Below are positions 8,157 to 15,141 of a stretch of 18,348 bases of DNA, one piece after another. The position numbers and the translations under genes are program-made. Below the pieces are notes generated by a model, which was given only the letters and a program-made list of their open reading frames with translations, was not told where the DNA came from and did not search any database. The stretch is from assembly GCA_948528155.1 (NCBI GenBank), contig CAOSZT010000015.1, positions 1 through 18,348 on the forward strand, in the 5' to 3' direction. Position 1 is the first letter of the stretch. Each line of letters starts with the position of its first letter. Origin of the DNA: an uncultured Clostridia bacterium (GTDB lineage: Bacteria > Bacillota > Clostridia > TANB77 > CAG-508).

Positions 8157-8334
8157 AAATTTATCATTGAAAATCAAAAGAATTTTCACAATTAAGACAC
8201 AATGAGATAATAAAATAGTTTTGAAGATGTCATATTAATTAAGAGAGTAAATTAATAATAGTAAAATAAATGTATAATTAAATTTGTTAATATAGTTTAA
8301 ATGTGATTTTTTAATATTAAATAGGGTGATAAAA

Positions 8335-9009
8335 ATGAATAATTATATTTTAATAGTTGATGATGAGTCAAGAATGAGAAAATTGATAAAGGATTTTTTA
8401 GTTGCAAAGGGTTATGATATTTTAGAAGCTGAAGATGGAGAGGAAGCATTACATATTTTTGAGGAGAATGTAGAAAAGATAAGTTTAATTTTATTAGATG
8501 TAATGATGCCAAAGTTAGATGGTTGGTCTGTTTTAAGGCAAATTAGGCAAATATCTAAAGTTCCTATAATTATGTTGACAGCTAGAGGAGAGGAACAAGA
8601 TGAGTTGTTTGGATTTGAACTAGGTGTAGATGAGTATATTTCAAAGCCTTTTAGTCCAAAAATTTTAGTTGCTAGGGTTGAGGCAATTTTGAAAAGAACA
8701 AGAATAGATGAGAGACAAATAAAAGATTGTGGAGGTATTGAAATTAATAAAGATGCAAGGTCTATTACTGTGGATGGTAAGATATTAGAACTTAGTTTGA
8801 GAGAATATGAGCTACTTGTTTATTTGGTGGAAAATGAAAATATTGCACTTTCAAGAGATAAAATTTTAAATAATGTTTGGAATTATGATTATTATGGAGA
8901 TTCTAGAACGATTGATAGTCATATTAAAAAAATTAGACATAAGCTGGGTAAAAGAGGAAAATATATTAAAACCATGAGAGGTGTAGGTTATAAGTTTGAA
9001 GTAAAGTAA
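8335..9009 (+). CDS. OmpR/PhoB-family response regulator
   Basis: DNA-binding half of a two-component system. The 224 aa comprise a receiver domain (1-120) and a winged-helix DNA-binding domain (about 131-223). The receiver has acidic Asp9/Asp10, phospho-acceptor Asp55 (LLDVMMPKLDG), Thr82 and Lys104, all in place. The DNA-binding half shows LSLREYELL, RTIDSHIKKIR and TMRGVGYKF. I chose ATG 8335 over the in-frame GTG at 8326. The GTG is part of the ribosome site AGGGTGAT, which sits well for 8335, and MNNYILIVDDE is the usual family opening. A TATAAT at 8273-8278 may be its -10 box but has no convincing -35. The partner kinase follows 50 nt later. The target genes are unknown; the sortase locus downstream is a possibility from position only. 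Confidence 0.96.
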   Translation: MNNYILIVDDESRMRKLIKDFLVAKGYDILEAEDGEEALHIFEENVEKISLILLDVMMPKLDGWSVLRQIRQISKVPIIMLTARGEEQDELFGFELGVDEYISKPFSPKILVARVEAILKRTRIDERQIKDCGGIEINKDARSITVDGKILELSLREYELLVYLVENENIALSRDKILNNVWNYDYYGDSRTIDSHIKKIRHKLGKRGKYIKTMRGVGYKFEVK

Positions 9010-9059
9010 TTATAGTATTTTTTATATAGTATAAGTGAAAGAAGGATTTTGTATAAAAT

Positions 9060-10559
9060 ATGAAGGTACATATAAAAGAGGTGTTCTCATCTGTAAAAGT
9101 AAGGTTGTTTATTACATTGAGTACAACTATATTGTTGATAATATTATTTTTGATAATGGTTAATAATTTTGCTTTAGAAAATTTTTATTTATATAATAAA
9201 GAAAAAACATTAATAGCAGTTTATGAGACTATTAATGATTATTATAAAAATCCATATCAAGATTATGATATTAGTACAAAGTTAGAGGAGTTGTCTATAA
9301 AAAATAATTTTGATATTTTAGTAAAAGATATAAGTGGTATAAATGTATATACTACAAATAAAAATTTTTCTTCAGTGATAGGCACAATAAATGATATTTT
9401 AAATAAATTTAATAAGGATTATGGACAGGAGTTAAAGTCAAATGAGAAGTTTTCAATAAGAAAGCAGAGAGATGTAAAAAATGGATTATCATATCTAATG
9501 CTTTCAGGGAAATTGGATAATGGATATTTTTTGTATATACGAATACCTTTAACTTCAATTCAAGATAGTGTTACTATATCTAATAATTTTTTATTGTTAA
9601 TGGCTGGTTTTACTATTTTGATTGCAGCAATTATGGTTTCAGTTGTTTCTAAAAAGTTTACAGAACCAATATTGCAGTTGAATTATATTGCTAAAAAAAT
9701 GTCAAATTTGGATTTTAGTTATAAATATCAAGTTACTAATGTTAAAGATGAAATAAATGATTTGGGGAATAGTATTAATATAATGTCTGAAAAGCTGGAA
9801 AAGACTATAAAACAGTTAAGAAGTACAAATGTAGAGCTTGAAAAGGATATTGAGGAAAAGTCTAAGTTGGATGAAATGAGAACAACTTTTATTTCTGATG
9901 TGTCTCATGAATTGAAAACTCCTATTGCTTTGATACAAGGTTATAGTGAGGGGCTTCTTGAAAATATAAATAATGATGATGAAAGTCGTAAGTTTTATGC
10001 TGAAGTTATTTTAGATGAGTCTAATAAAATGGATAAATTGGTTAAACAGTTGTTGGAGTTAATGAAATTAGAGTATGGTAGAAGGGATTTTAGTAATGAT
10101 GTTTTCGATATTGTAGAGCTTGAGAAGGAGATAATAAGAAAGTCTAAAGTTATGCTTGAAGAAAATGAGGTATTGATAGAATTTAATGAAGATCAAGAGA
10201 TACTTGTTGTTGCAGATGCTTTTTATATTGAACAGATTATTACTAATTATTTAACTAATGCTATTAAAAATGTGAAAGTGGTTAATGGTGAGAAAGTTAT
10301 TAAAATTTCAAATGATATTGTTGATAATAAGGTTTGTATTAGGGTTTTTAATTCTGGTGAAAATATTAAAGTGGAAGATTTGAATAGGATTTGGAATAGA
10401 TTTTATAAGGTAGATGAATCTAGAAATAGAGATAATGGAGGCTCTGGTATTGGCTTGGCTTTTGTAAAGGCTATTATGAGTAATTATGAGAATATGTATG
10501 GAGTTAATAATTTAGAGAATGGTGTGGAGTTTTATTTTGCTATTCCTTTGAGTAAATAG
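9060..10559 (+). CDS. Membrane sensor histidine kinase
   Basis: Sensor half of the two-component system. The 499 aa contain a first membrane helix (about 15-36), an extracellular sensing domain (about 40-175, no recognised family), a second helix (about 176-196), a HAMP linker (about 197-250) and a coiled-coil-like stretch. HisKA follows with phospho-acceptor His283 in DVSHELKTP. The ATPase domain has its N box (Asn396/Asn400 in TNYLTNAIKN), a G1-type motif NSGEN (431-435, Asn where Asp is common), an F box (IWNRFYKVDESRNR) and a G2 motif GGSGIGLAF (460-468). GAAGGA (9041-9046) is 13 nt from the start, rather far, but no better start is seen. It is co-transcribed with the regulator and ends 39 nt before a large hairpin. 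Confidence 0.95.
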   Translation: MKVHIKEVFSSVKVRLFITLSTTILLIILFLIMVNNFALENFYLYNKEKTLIAVYETINDYYKNPYQDYDISTKLEELSIKNNFDILVKDISGINVYTTNKNFSSVIGTINDILNKFNKDYGQELKSNEKFSIRKQRDVKNGLSYLMLSGKLDNGYFLYIRIPLTSIQDSVTISNNFLLLMAGFTILIAAIMVSVVSKKFTEPILQLNYIAKKMSNLDFSYKYQVTNVKDEINDLGNSINIMSEKLEKTIKQLRSTNVELEKDIEEKSKLDEMRTTFISDVSHELKTPIALIQGYSEGLLENINNDDESRKFYAEVILDESNKMDKLVKQLLELMKLEYGRRDFSNDVFDIVELEKEIIRKSKVMLEENEVLIEFNEDQEILVVADAFYIEQIITNYLTNAIKNVKVVNGEKVIKISNDIVDNKVCIRVFNSGENIKVEDLNRIWNRFYKVDESRNRDNGGSGIGLAFVKAIMSNYENMYGVNNLENGVEFYFAIPLSK

Positions 10560-10567
10560 GTATTTTG

Positions 10568-10699
10568 TGTTACAGTTAAGGTGCTAATTTATATCTGCAA
10601 AAGAGCTATAATATATTATTTTTTAGGAATGAAGAAAAAATAATATATTATAGCTCTTTTTCTATTCTACATATTTAAAATTTGACCTGAACTGTAACA
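10568..10699. mobile_element. 132-bp palindromic MITE-like element
   Basis: The ends are a perfect 10-bp inverted repeat, TGTTACAGTT (10568-10577) and AACTGTAACA (10690-10699). This continues imperfectly for about 23 bp (18 of 23 matching). Nested inside is a perfect 26-bp inverted repeat (10599-10624 against 10635-10660) with a 10-nt loop. There is no coding capacity. Size, nested symmetry and position in an intergenic gap resemble a MITE or other small non-autonomous palindromic repeat. No clean target duplication is visible: TTTTG occurs beside both ends but is offset by one base on the right. No other copy is in the window, so the family is untested. Confidence 0.55.
10599..10665. terminator. 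very long perfect hairpin, probable bidirectional terminator
   Basis: The 26-bp perfect stem described above carries GAGCTATA at its base. The right arm ends in CTCTTTTTCTATT and the left arm begins with AAAAGAG, so a U-run follows in both directions. It begins 40 nt after the sensor-kinase stop codon and probably ends that transcript, whether or not it arrived as part of a mobile element. Confidence 0.7.
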
Positions 10700-10980
10700 T
10701 TTTTGGCTCTTTTGTCATTACTGGATAATGGTTTGCAAATAAATTAACCGTGAACATTCCTCATTCGAAAGCCTAACTAATTCTAATTTTCATTACAATC
10801 GAATGTTAAAACTCTAAAAAAGTATATTTATCAATTTGTTTCAGCTACTCAACAATAAAATAGTATTATTTAGTAACTTTTGTCGAATTTTGCGATGAAA
10901 AGTGCTTTACAATTTTGAAAGTTTGTAGTATTCTATTAATAGATTTTATATCAAATACACAAAAGTGTTTAAGTCAAAAA
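10700..10980. other. long intergenic stretch with no gene
   Basis: About 280 nt without a plausible ORF. It is somewhat less AT-only than its surroundings and contains several TCGAA/TTCGA words, including CATTCGA (10762-10768) facing TCGAATG (10799-10805). I see no recognisable pseudogene, RNA gene or riboswitch. The candidate sortase promoter lies at its right-hand end. Confidence 0.5.
10906..10934 (+). promoter_or_regulatory. candidate promoter of the sortase locus
   Basis: TTTACA (10906-10911), 17 nt, TATTCT (10929-10934). Hexamer matches are 5 of 6 and 4 of 6. An overlapping TTGAAA (10915-10920) lacks a good -10 at normal spacing. The resulting leader of about 100 nt would include the 18-bp palindrome at 10981. 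Confidence 0.4.
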
Positions 10981-10998
10981 AATTTTTTCGAAAAAATT
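10981..10998. repeat. 18-bp perfect palindrome upstream of the sortase gene
   Basis: AATTTTTTCGAAAAAATT is fully self-complementary, centred on TCGA. It lies between the candidate promoter and the ribosome site of the sortase gene. It could be a protein-binding operator. As RNA it would be a poor hairpin because it has no loop. Confidence 0.6.
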
Positions 10999-11045
10999 AT
11001 TCCAATTTAAAAATAAGATAATTAAAAGGTTGGTGAACTATATGG

Positions 11046-11672
11046 ATGTTTAATTATACTACAAGATATCTTAATGTGGTTAGTTTTTTTATTACTATAC
11101 TGATTTATTTCTTTTTAATGAAATCAAATGTGATAATAAATAAAGTTGATTTCAATTCACTATCTATCTTTAATATATTAAAAAGAAATACTGTGTTGGT
11201 TGAGTTAAATTCTAATTATATTAAAAAGGATACTGCAGAAGAAAGTACAAAAGGTCAAAATAATTTACTCCTAAAAAATATAGAAAGTACAAAAGAACTT
11301 AATTGGAAAATAATAATTCCTAAAATATCATTAGAGGCACAAATATCTGAAGGCACAAGCAAAAGTATAATGGATAAATATGTAGGTCATTTTGAAGAGA
11401 CTTCTAAAAGTAATGGGAATGTAGGTCTTGCGGCACATAATAGAGGATATGATGTTAATTATTTTTCTCAAATAAAATCTTTGAAAAGTGGAGATAAAAT
11501 TATTTATAAATTCTATGATTTTGAAAAAAGCTATAGAGTAATTGAGAATGTAATAATTAAGGATATAGATTGGAGTTATTTGCAAAATACGGAAGATAAT
11601 AGAATTACACTAATTACATGTGTAGAAAATGAGCCAGAATACAGAAGATGTGTACAGGCAATTGAAGAATAA
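11046..11672 (+). CDS. Sortase (LPXTG-type transpeptidase, possibly class D)
   Basis: Membrane-bound transpeptidase that cleaves a sorting motif between Thr and Gly and joins the protein to the cell wall. The 208 aa have an N-terminal membrane anchor (about 8-26), a variable linker (about 30-85) and the catalytic beta-barrel (about 87-208). The catalytic triad is complete: His131 in NVGLAAHNRG, Cys192 in TLITC and Arg200 in EYRRCVQA. The class is uncertain; the AHNRG and TLITC contexts resemble clostridial class D-like enzymes. GGTGA (11032-11036) sits 9 nt before ATG 11046. A competing ATG at 11042 opens a three-codon frame (M-D-V-stop) overlapping this start. The putative substrate gene follows 105 nt later, and a second protein with a sorting signal (LPNAG) is encoded at the left of the window. 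Confidence 0.93.
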   Translation: MFNYTTRYLNVVSFFITILIYFFLMKSNVIINKVDFNSLSIFNILKRNTVLVELNSNYIKKDTAEESTKGQNNLLLKNIESTKELNWKIIIPKISLEAQISEGTSKSIMDKYVGHFEETSKSNGNVGLAAHNRGYDVNYFSQIKSLKSGDKIIYKFYDFEKSYRVIENVIIKDIDWSYLQNTEDNRITLITCVENEPEYRRCVQAIEE

Positions 11673-11696
11673 TATTAAATTAAAATAAGTTAAACT

Positions 11697-11726
11697 AAGT
11701 TAAGATTAAATTTTAAAATCTAACTT
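11697..11726 (+). repeat. inverted repeat between sortase and surface-protein genes
   Basis: AAGTTAAGATT (11697-11707) faces AATCTAACTT (11717-11726) with one bulge. No T-run follows, so it may be an intercistronic RNA structure that tunes expression or processing rather than a terminator. The rest of the gap holds only AAGTTAA-type short repeats and a ribosome site. Confidence 0.4.
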
Positions 11727-11754
11727 TAAAAGTAGAGAATAAAAATAGTTTATG

Positions 11755-11780
11755 AAGGAGGAATTAAACATAAAAAAATG
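11755..11780 (+). promoter_or_regulatory. strong ribosome site with abnormal spacing to the start codon
   Basis: AAGGAGGA (11755-11762) is near-perfect, but the first ATG (11778) is 16 nt from GGAGG, well beyond the usual 5-10. At the ideal distance (8 nt) there is ATA (11770), followed by A6. One extra A and an A-to-G change there would give a normal start, M-K-K-M-K-I, in frame with the gene. Confidence 0.7.
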
Positions 11781-13019
11781 AAAATAATTAAATTTATACT
11801 TATTATAGTAAGTTTTTTGATATTAAATTTATTTACAATATTTAATTCAGTACAGGCAATAGATATCAATTCAGCAAATATTGTTTCTGGAGGAGATTGT
11901 GGAAAGTTATTGACATATAAAGGAGTAGTTGTTGAAACATTTTTTGCTCAATATATAAATAATGGAATAAATTATCCAGCATATTGTCTTGATAGAGAAA
12001 AACAGGGAATAAATAATGATATTTCATATGAGGTTTCAGTACAAAATGCAATTTCAGATGTTAGATTATGGAGAATAATTATAAATGGTTATCCATATAA
12101 AACATTTGAACAATTAGGATGTATTAATAAAGAAGAGGCTTTTACAGCTACAAAACAAGCAATATATTGTTATATACATAACAATAATCCAAATGATTAT
12201 GCTCCAATAGGAGAGGCTGGAAATAGGACATTAAATGCTTTGAGACAGATATTAATTGATGCAGATAATTGTACTGAAACTCAAACTTCAAATATAGTGA
12301 AAGTTGTAAAAGAACAAGATAAATTTGAAATTGATAATATTCAAAAAGAGTATGTTTCAAAAGTATATTCTATTCAAGCAGGTACAACGATTTCTAATTA
12401 TAAAGTAGCATTACAAAAAAATGAAACTGTGCTTCCAAAAGAAATAATTGTTACAGATCTTAATAATGTTCCTAAACAGGAATTTTCTCAAAATGAAAAA
12501 TTTAAGATATTAATTCCTATAAGGAGTCTTACAAAAGAGTCCAACTTTAATATATTAGTAGAGACAAAAATTAATAGTAAGCCAATATTGTATGGACAAG
12601 CTCCTAATGATACATATCAAGATTATGCTTTGACTTTTGCAACATTTGAGGAGGCTAGTGGAAAATCTCAAGATAATTGTTTTAAAAATGAAACAAAAGT
12701 AAAGATAATAAAACAGGATAAAGAAACGAAAGAGAGATTGGAAAATGTTGAGTTTAATATTCTTGATTGTAATAAAAAAATAGTTTTTTCTAATTTAAAA
12801 ACTGACAAAAATGGGGAAATAAAAATTGAAAATTTAATTCCAGGAACTTATTATATTCAAGAAACTAGTACAAAAGAAGGATACTTATTGGAGGAAGAGT
12901 TATTGAAATTTGATGTGCTTCTTAATGAAGTTGCAACTATTACTATTGATAACTTATTTGAAAAAACACCAGAGTTTTCAGAAATAGTTGTGAAAAAGTT
13001 GCCTATTACTGGGATGTAA
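11778..13019 (+). CDS. Thioester-domain/CnaB-like surface adhesin with truncated sorting signal
   Basis: Secreted surface protein of 413 aa. The signal peptide is about 1-27, cleaved after VQA. Residues about 35-165 form a TQXA/thioester-type domain, with Cys70 in AYCLDREKQG and the motif ATKQAIYCY (124-132). Family members form a Cys-Gln thioester that can bond covalently to host surfaces. Here the motif reads T-K-Q-A instead of T-Q-x-A, so bond formation is uncertain. A middle region (170-300) is unrecognised. Residues 306-392 are a SpaA/CnaB-like beta domain with the expected isopeptide Lys near KIIKQDK and Glu362 in IQETSTKEGY. LPITG (408-412) is followed only by Met and a stop. The hydrophobic segment and basic tail lie downstream in another frame. 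As read, the protein would be secreted but not anchored. Likely co-transcribed with the sortase. The start codon is also badly spaced from its ribosome site, so this may be a decaying allele. Confidence 0.85.
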   Translation: MKIIKFILIIVSFLILNLFTIFNSVQAIDINSANIVSGGDCGKLLTYKGVVVETFFAQYINNGINYPAYCLDREKQGINNDISYEVSVQNAISDVRLWRIIINGYPYKTFEQLGCINKEEAFTATKQAIYCYIHNNNPNDYAPIGEAGNRTLNALRQILIDADNCTETQTSNIVKVVKEQDKFEIDNIQKEYVSKVYSIQAGTTISNYKVALQKNETVLPKEIIVTDLNNVPKQEFSQNEKFKILIPIRSLTKESNFNILVETKINSKPILYGQAPNDTYQDYALTFATFEEASGKSQDNCFKNETKVKIIKQDKETKERLENVEFNILDCNKKIVFSNLKTDKNGEIKIENLIPGTYYIQETSTKEGYLLEEELLKFDVLLNEVATITIDNLFEKTPEFSEIVVKKLPITGM

Positions 13020-13036
13020 ATTAAAAATCAGTTAAA

Positions 13037-13111
13037 ATGTTTATTTCAATTATATCAATATTGTGTATAATTTTTTATATGAAATGTAAAAAGTTTAGAG
13101 GAATTAAGTAA
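13037..13111 (+). pseudogene. out-of-frame remnant of the sorting-signal anchor
   Basis: Read from 13037, 24 codons give a hydrophobic stretch (FISIISILCIIFYM) and a basic end (KCKKFRGIK) before a stop. This is just what should follow LPITG in a wall-anchored protein. It starts 17 nt after the adhesin stop, in a different frame, and has no ribosome site. Removing two T residues (for example 13017 and 13033) would restore a continuous sorting signal. It could be independently translated, but nothing supports that. Confidence 0.65.
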
Positions 13112-13129
13112 AAGTTTTATAAATAAAAG

Positions 13130-13167
13130 ATATAGGCGTTGTATAAATTACAACATCTATATTTTTT
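13130..13167 (+). terminator. Rho-independent terminator of the sortase-adhesin unit
   Basis: ATATAGGCGTTGTA (13130-13143) pairs with TACAACATCTATAT (13149-13162), with one mismatch and one wobble, around a 5-nt loop, and is followed by TTTTT. It lies beyond the out-of-frame anchor remnant, which fits that remnant once being part of the gene. Confidence 0.8.
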
Positions 13168-13251
13168 ATTTATATCAGTAATTTTTTTGACTAATCAACT
13201 ACAAAAAAGTATTAGCTAGTAGCATTTTACCTAATTTAGTAAAAATAAATA

Positions 13252-13280
13252 TTGATATTATTTGTATAAAATGGTATTAT
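13252..13280 (+). promoter_or_regulatory. sigma-A-type promoter of the WG-repeat gene
   Basis: TTGATA (13252-13257), 17 nt, TATTAT (13275-13280), with an extended TG at 13272-13273. The start codon is 56 nt beyond. Together with the terminator at 13130 this makes the WG-repeat gene a separate unit. Confidence 0.7.
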
Positions 13281-13336
13281 ATGTGTAAATTTATTTATAT
13301 ATTTTGTAATAAATAAAAATTGAAAGGAATTGAAAT

Positions 13337-15067
13337 ATGAAAAAGAGTAGGATAATGTTTTTAGTACTAATAATAATTTTTATTATAGCAATAATTATAT
13401 CAATGTATTTTATATCAACAAGATTCCAGGAAGAGAATAGACAATATGAAATAAAAACAGTATCATATTATAGCTATTTTGTGGTTAAGGAAGAAAACAA
13501 ATATGGTGTTATTGATGCAAATGGAAATAAAATAATAGAGACTAAATATGATGATGTAAAAATACCAAATCCAGAAAAGCCAGTATTTATATGTTATAAT
13601 AATGAAGTTGCAATTGTTTTAAATGAAAAAGGTGAAAGAATATTTTCAGAATATGAAAATGTTGAGCCATTAAGATTGAAAAATGTATCAAGTGATTTGA
13701 TGTATGAGAAAAGTGTTTTAAAATATAGGCAAAATGGAAAACATGGTATTATAGATTTTGATGGAGAAAAGATTACAAAACCAATATATGAAGATATAGA
13801 TACTCTTCAATTTAAAGAGGGAGAACTTTTGGTGAAAAAGGAGGGTAAATATGGTGTAATTAATATTAATGGAGTAATATTAGTAAAAATAAATTATGAT
13901 AATATAGAAACAGATAAATTCTATGAAGAAGGAAAAGGTTATAAAAATTCAGGATATATAGTTAGTAAAAAAACAGAAGAAGGATATAGATATGGGTATG
14001 TAAGCTTAGAGGGAAAAGAAGTTACTGACACAGTTTATAACGACTTATATAGAATAACAGAAATAGATACTAATGATATATTTTTAGTTTGTGCTGAAAA
14101 TGGAAAATATGGATTATTGAAAAATGGTAAAGAAATTATGAAAAATCAATATCAATCAATAGTGTATACTGATAGTAATAATACATTAATGGTTTTAAAA
14201 GGTAAAAAATATGGTATTGTTTCAATTGAAGGTAAATCTATAATACCATTTGAATATGATCAAATAAATATTACAGGTGAATATATATATTGTTCGACAG
14301 GTGAAAATATAAAGATATTTAATTCAGAAGGACAGGAGGCAAATATAGATGAAAATTTGGCAATTATAAGTATAAAAAATACAAATTATAAAATATATAT
14401 ACAGTCAGTAAATGGAAAAACGATATATAGTATTTATAAAAATAACAAAAAAATGACTAAAAATGAATACACTTATATTCAATATTTATATGATAATTAT
14501 TTTATTGCTTGCAATACAGAGGGGAAATTGGGAGTTATAAATGAAAATGATAATACAGAAATACATTTTAATTATAACTCAATACAACTTATTGAAAATA
14601 CAAATATGTTACAAACATTAAATAATGATACAATGATTACAGAGATATATTCAAAGAAAATGAGTAAAATAAGTGAATTACAAAATGCAGTAATAGAAAA
14701 TAATAAAAGTTATATAAAATTTTATAATGATTATGAAATAAAATATATATCAAAAGAGGAAGAAAGACAGCTTAAAAATACAGAAGTTTTTAGTAAAAAT
14801 AAGATTTTTGCAAATAGAGAAGGCAATAAATGGGGATATGTAGATATAAATGGAAAACAGATAATTGATGCTAAATATGATAAAGTTACAGAAATAAACC
14901 AATATGGATTTGCTGGGATTAAGCAAAATGAAAAGTGGGGAGTTATAGATAGTAAAGGTCAAATAATAGTAGAGCCTAAGTATAAATTAAATAATAGTGA
15001 TCCTGTTTTTATAGGTGAGTATTATCAAGTAATTTATGGTAATGGAGAGATATATTATACTAAATAA
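13337..15067 (+). CDS. Membrane-anchored WG-repeat protein
   Basis: A 576-aa protein with one N-terminal membrane helix (about 7-26) and a long outward-facing region made of WG (KWG) repeats. Recognisable units start near NKYGVIDANG (54), GKHGIIDFDG (134), GKYGVININ (170), YRYGYVSLEG (217), GKYGLLKNG (256), KKYGIVSIEG (290), GKLGVINEN (396), NKWGYVDING (497) and EKWGVIDSKG (532). Only the last two keep Trp-Gly; the others have Tyr, His or Leu before Gly. Residues about 330-390 and 420-485 are less regular. WG repeats are thought to form a beta-propeller or solenoid-like binding scaffold; no enzyme motif is visible and the ligand is unknown. AAAGGA sits 8-9 nt before the start. The gene has its own promoter and ends convergently with pgsA. 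Confidence 0.9.
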   Translation: MKKSRIMFLVLIIIFIIAIIISMYFISTRFQEENRQYEIKTVSYYSYFVVKEENKYGVIDANGNKIIETKYDDVKIPNPEKPVFICYNNEVAIVLNEKGERIFSEYENVEPLRLKNVSSDLMYEKSVLKYRQNGKHGIIDFDGEKITKPIYEDIDTLQFKEGELLVKKEGKYGVININGVILVKINYDNIETDKFYEEGKGYKNSGYIVSKKTEEGYRYGYVSLEGKEVTDTVYNDLYRITEIDTNDIFLVCAENGKYGLLKNGKEIMKNQYQSIVYTDSNNTLMVLKGKKYGIVSIEGKSIIPFEYDQINITGEYIYCSTGENIKIFNSEGQEANIDENLAIISIKNTNYKIYIQSVNGKTIYSIYKNNKKMTKNEYTYIQYLYDNYFIACNTEGKLGVINENDNTEIHFNYNSIQLIENTNMLQTLNNDTMITEIYSKKMSKISELQNAVIENNKSYIKFYNDYEIKYISKEEERQLKNTEVFSKNKIFANREGNKWGYVDINGKQIIDAKYDKVTEINQYGFAGIKQNEKWGVIDSKGQIIVEPKYKLNNSDPVFIGEYYQVIYGNGEIYYTK

Positions 15068-15094
15068 GTTAATGTTAGAAGTTTATAAATAAGA

Positions 15095-15135
15095 AAAAAT
15101 AGGTTTATAATTAATATAATTATAGACCTATTTTT
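15095..15135. terminator. bidirectional terminator between convergent genes
   Basis: AAAAATAGGTTTATAATTA (15095-15113) pairs with 15117-15135 at 18 of 19 positions around a 3-nt loop. A-runs on the left and T-runs on the right give a U-tract in both directions, serving the WG-repeat gene (plus) and pgsA (minus). Confidence 0.85.
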
Positions 15136-15141
15136 ATTATT

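Noticed and set aside
8326..8334. GTG start for the response regulator
   Set aside because: This GTG is part of the ribosome site for the ATG at 8335, which gives the standard receiver-domain N-terminus.
10705..10730. GGCTCTTTTGTCA resembling an ISL3-type transposon end
   Set aside because: A similar word occurs in inverse orientation at 10595-10606, but the two face outward and no transposase or remnant lies nearby; too short to call.
10700..10980. Riboswitch, T-box or small RNA ahead of the sortase gene
   Set aside because: No conserved core motif and no terminator/antiterminator pair could be seen; only short TCGAA-type inverted words.
8335..13019. Two-component system as dedicated controller of the sortase-adhesin locus
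   Set aside because: Only adjacency supports it, a terminator-like hairpin separates them, and I could not identify a response-regulator direct repeat at the sortase promoter.
12993..13111. Programmed ribosomal frameshift joining LPITG to the membrane anchor
   Set aside because: Either alternative frame meets a stop (13022 or 13033) before the anchor, so one -1 or +1 shift cannot work, and no slippery heptamer precedes the stop.
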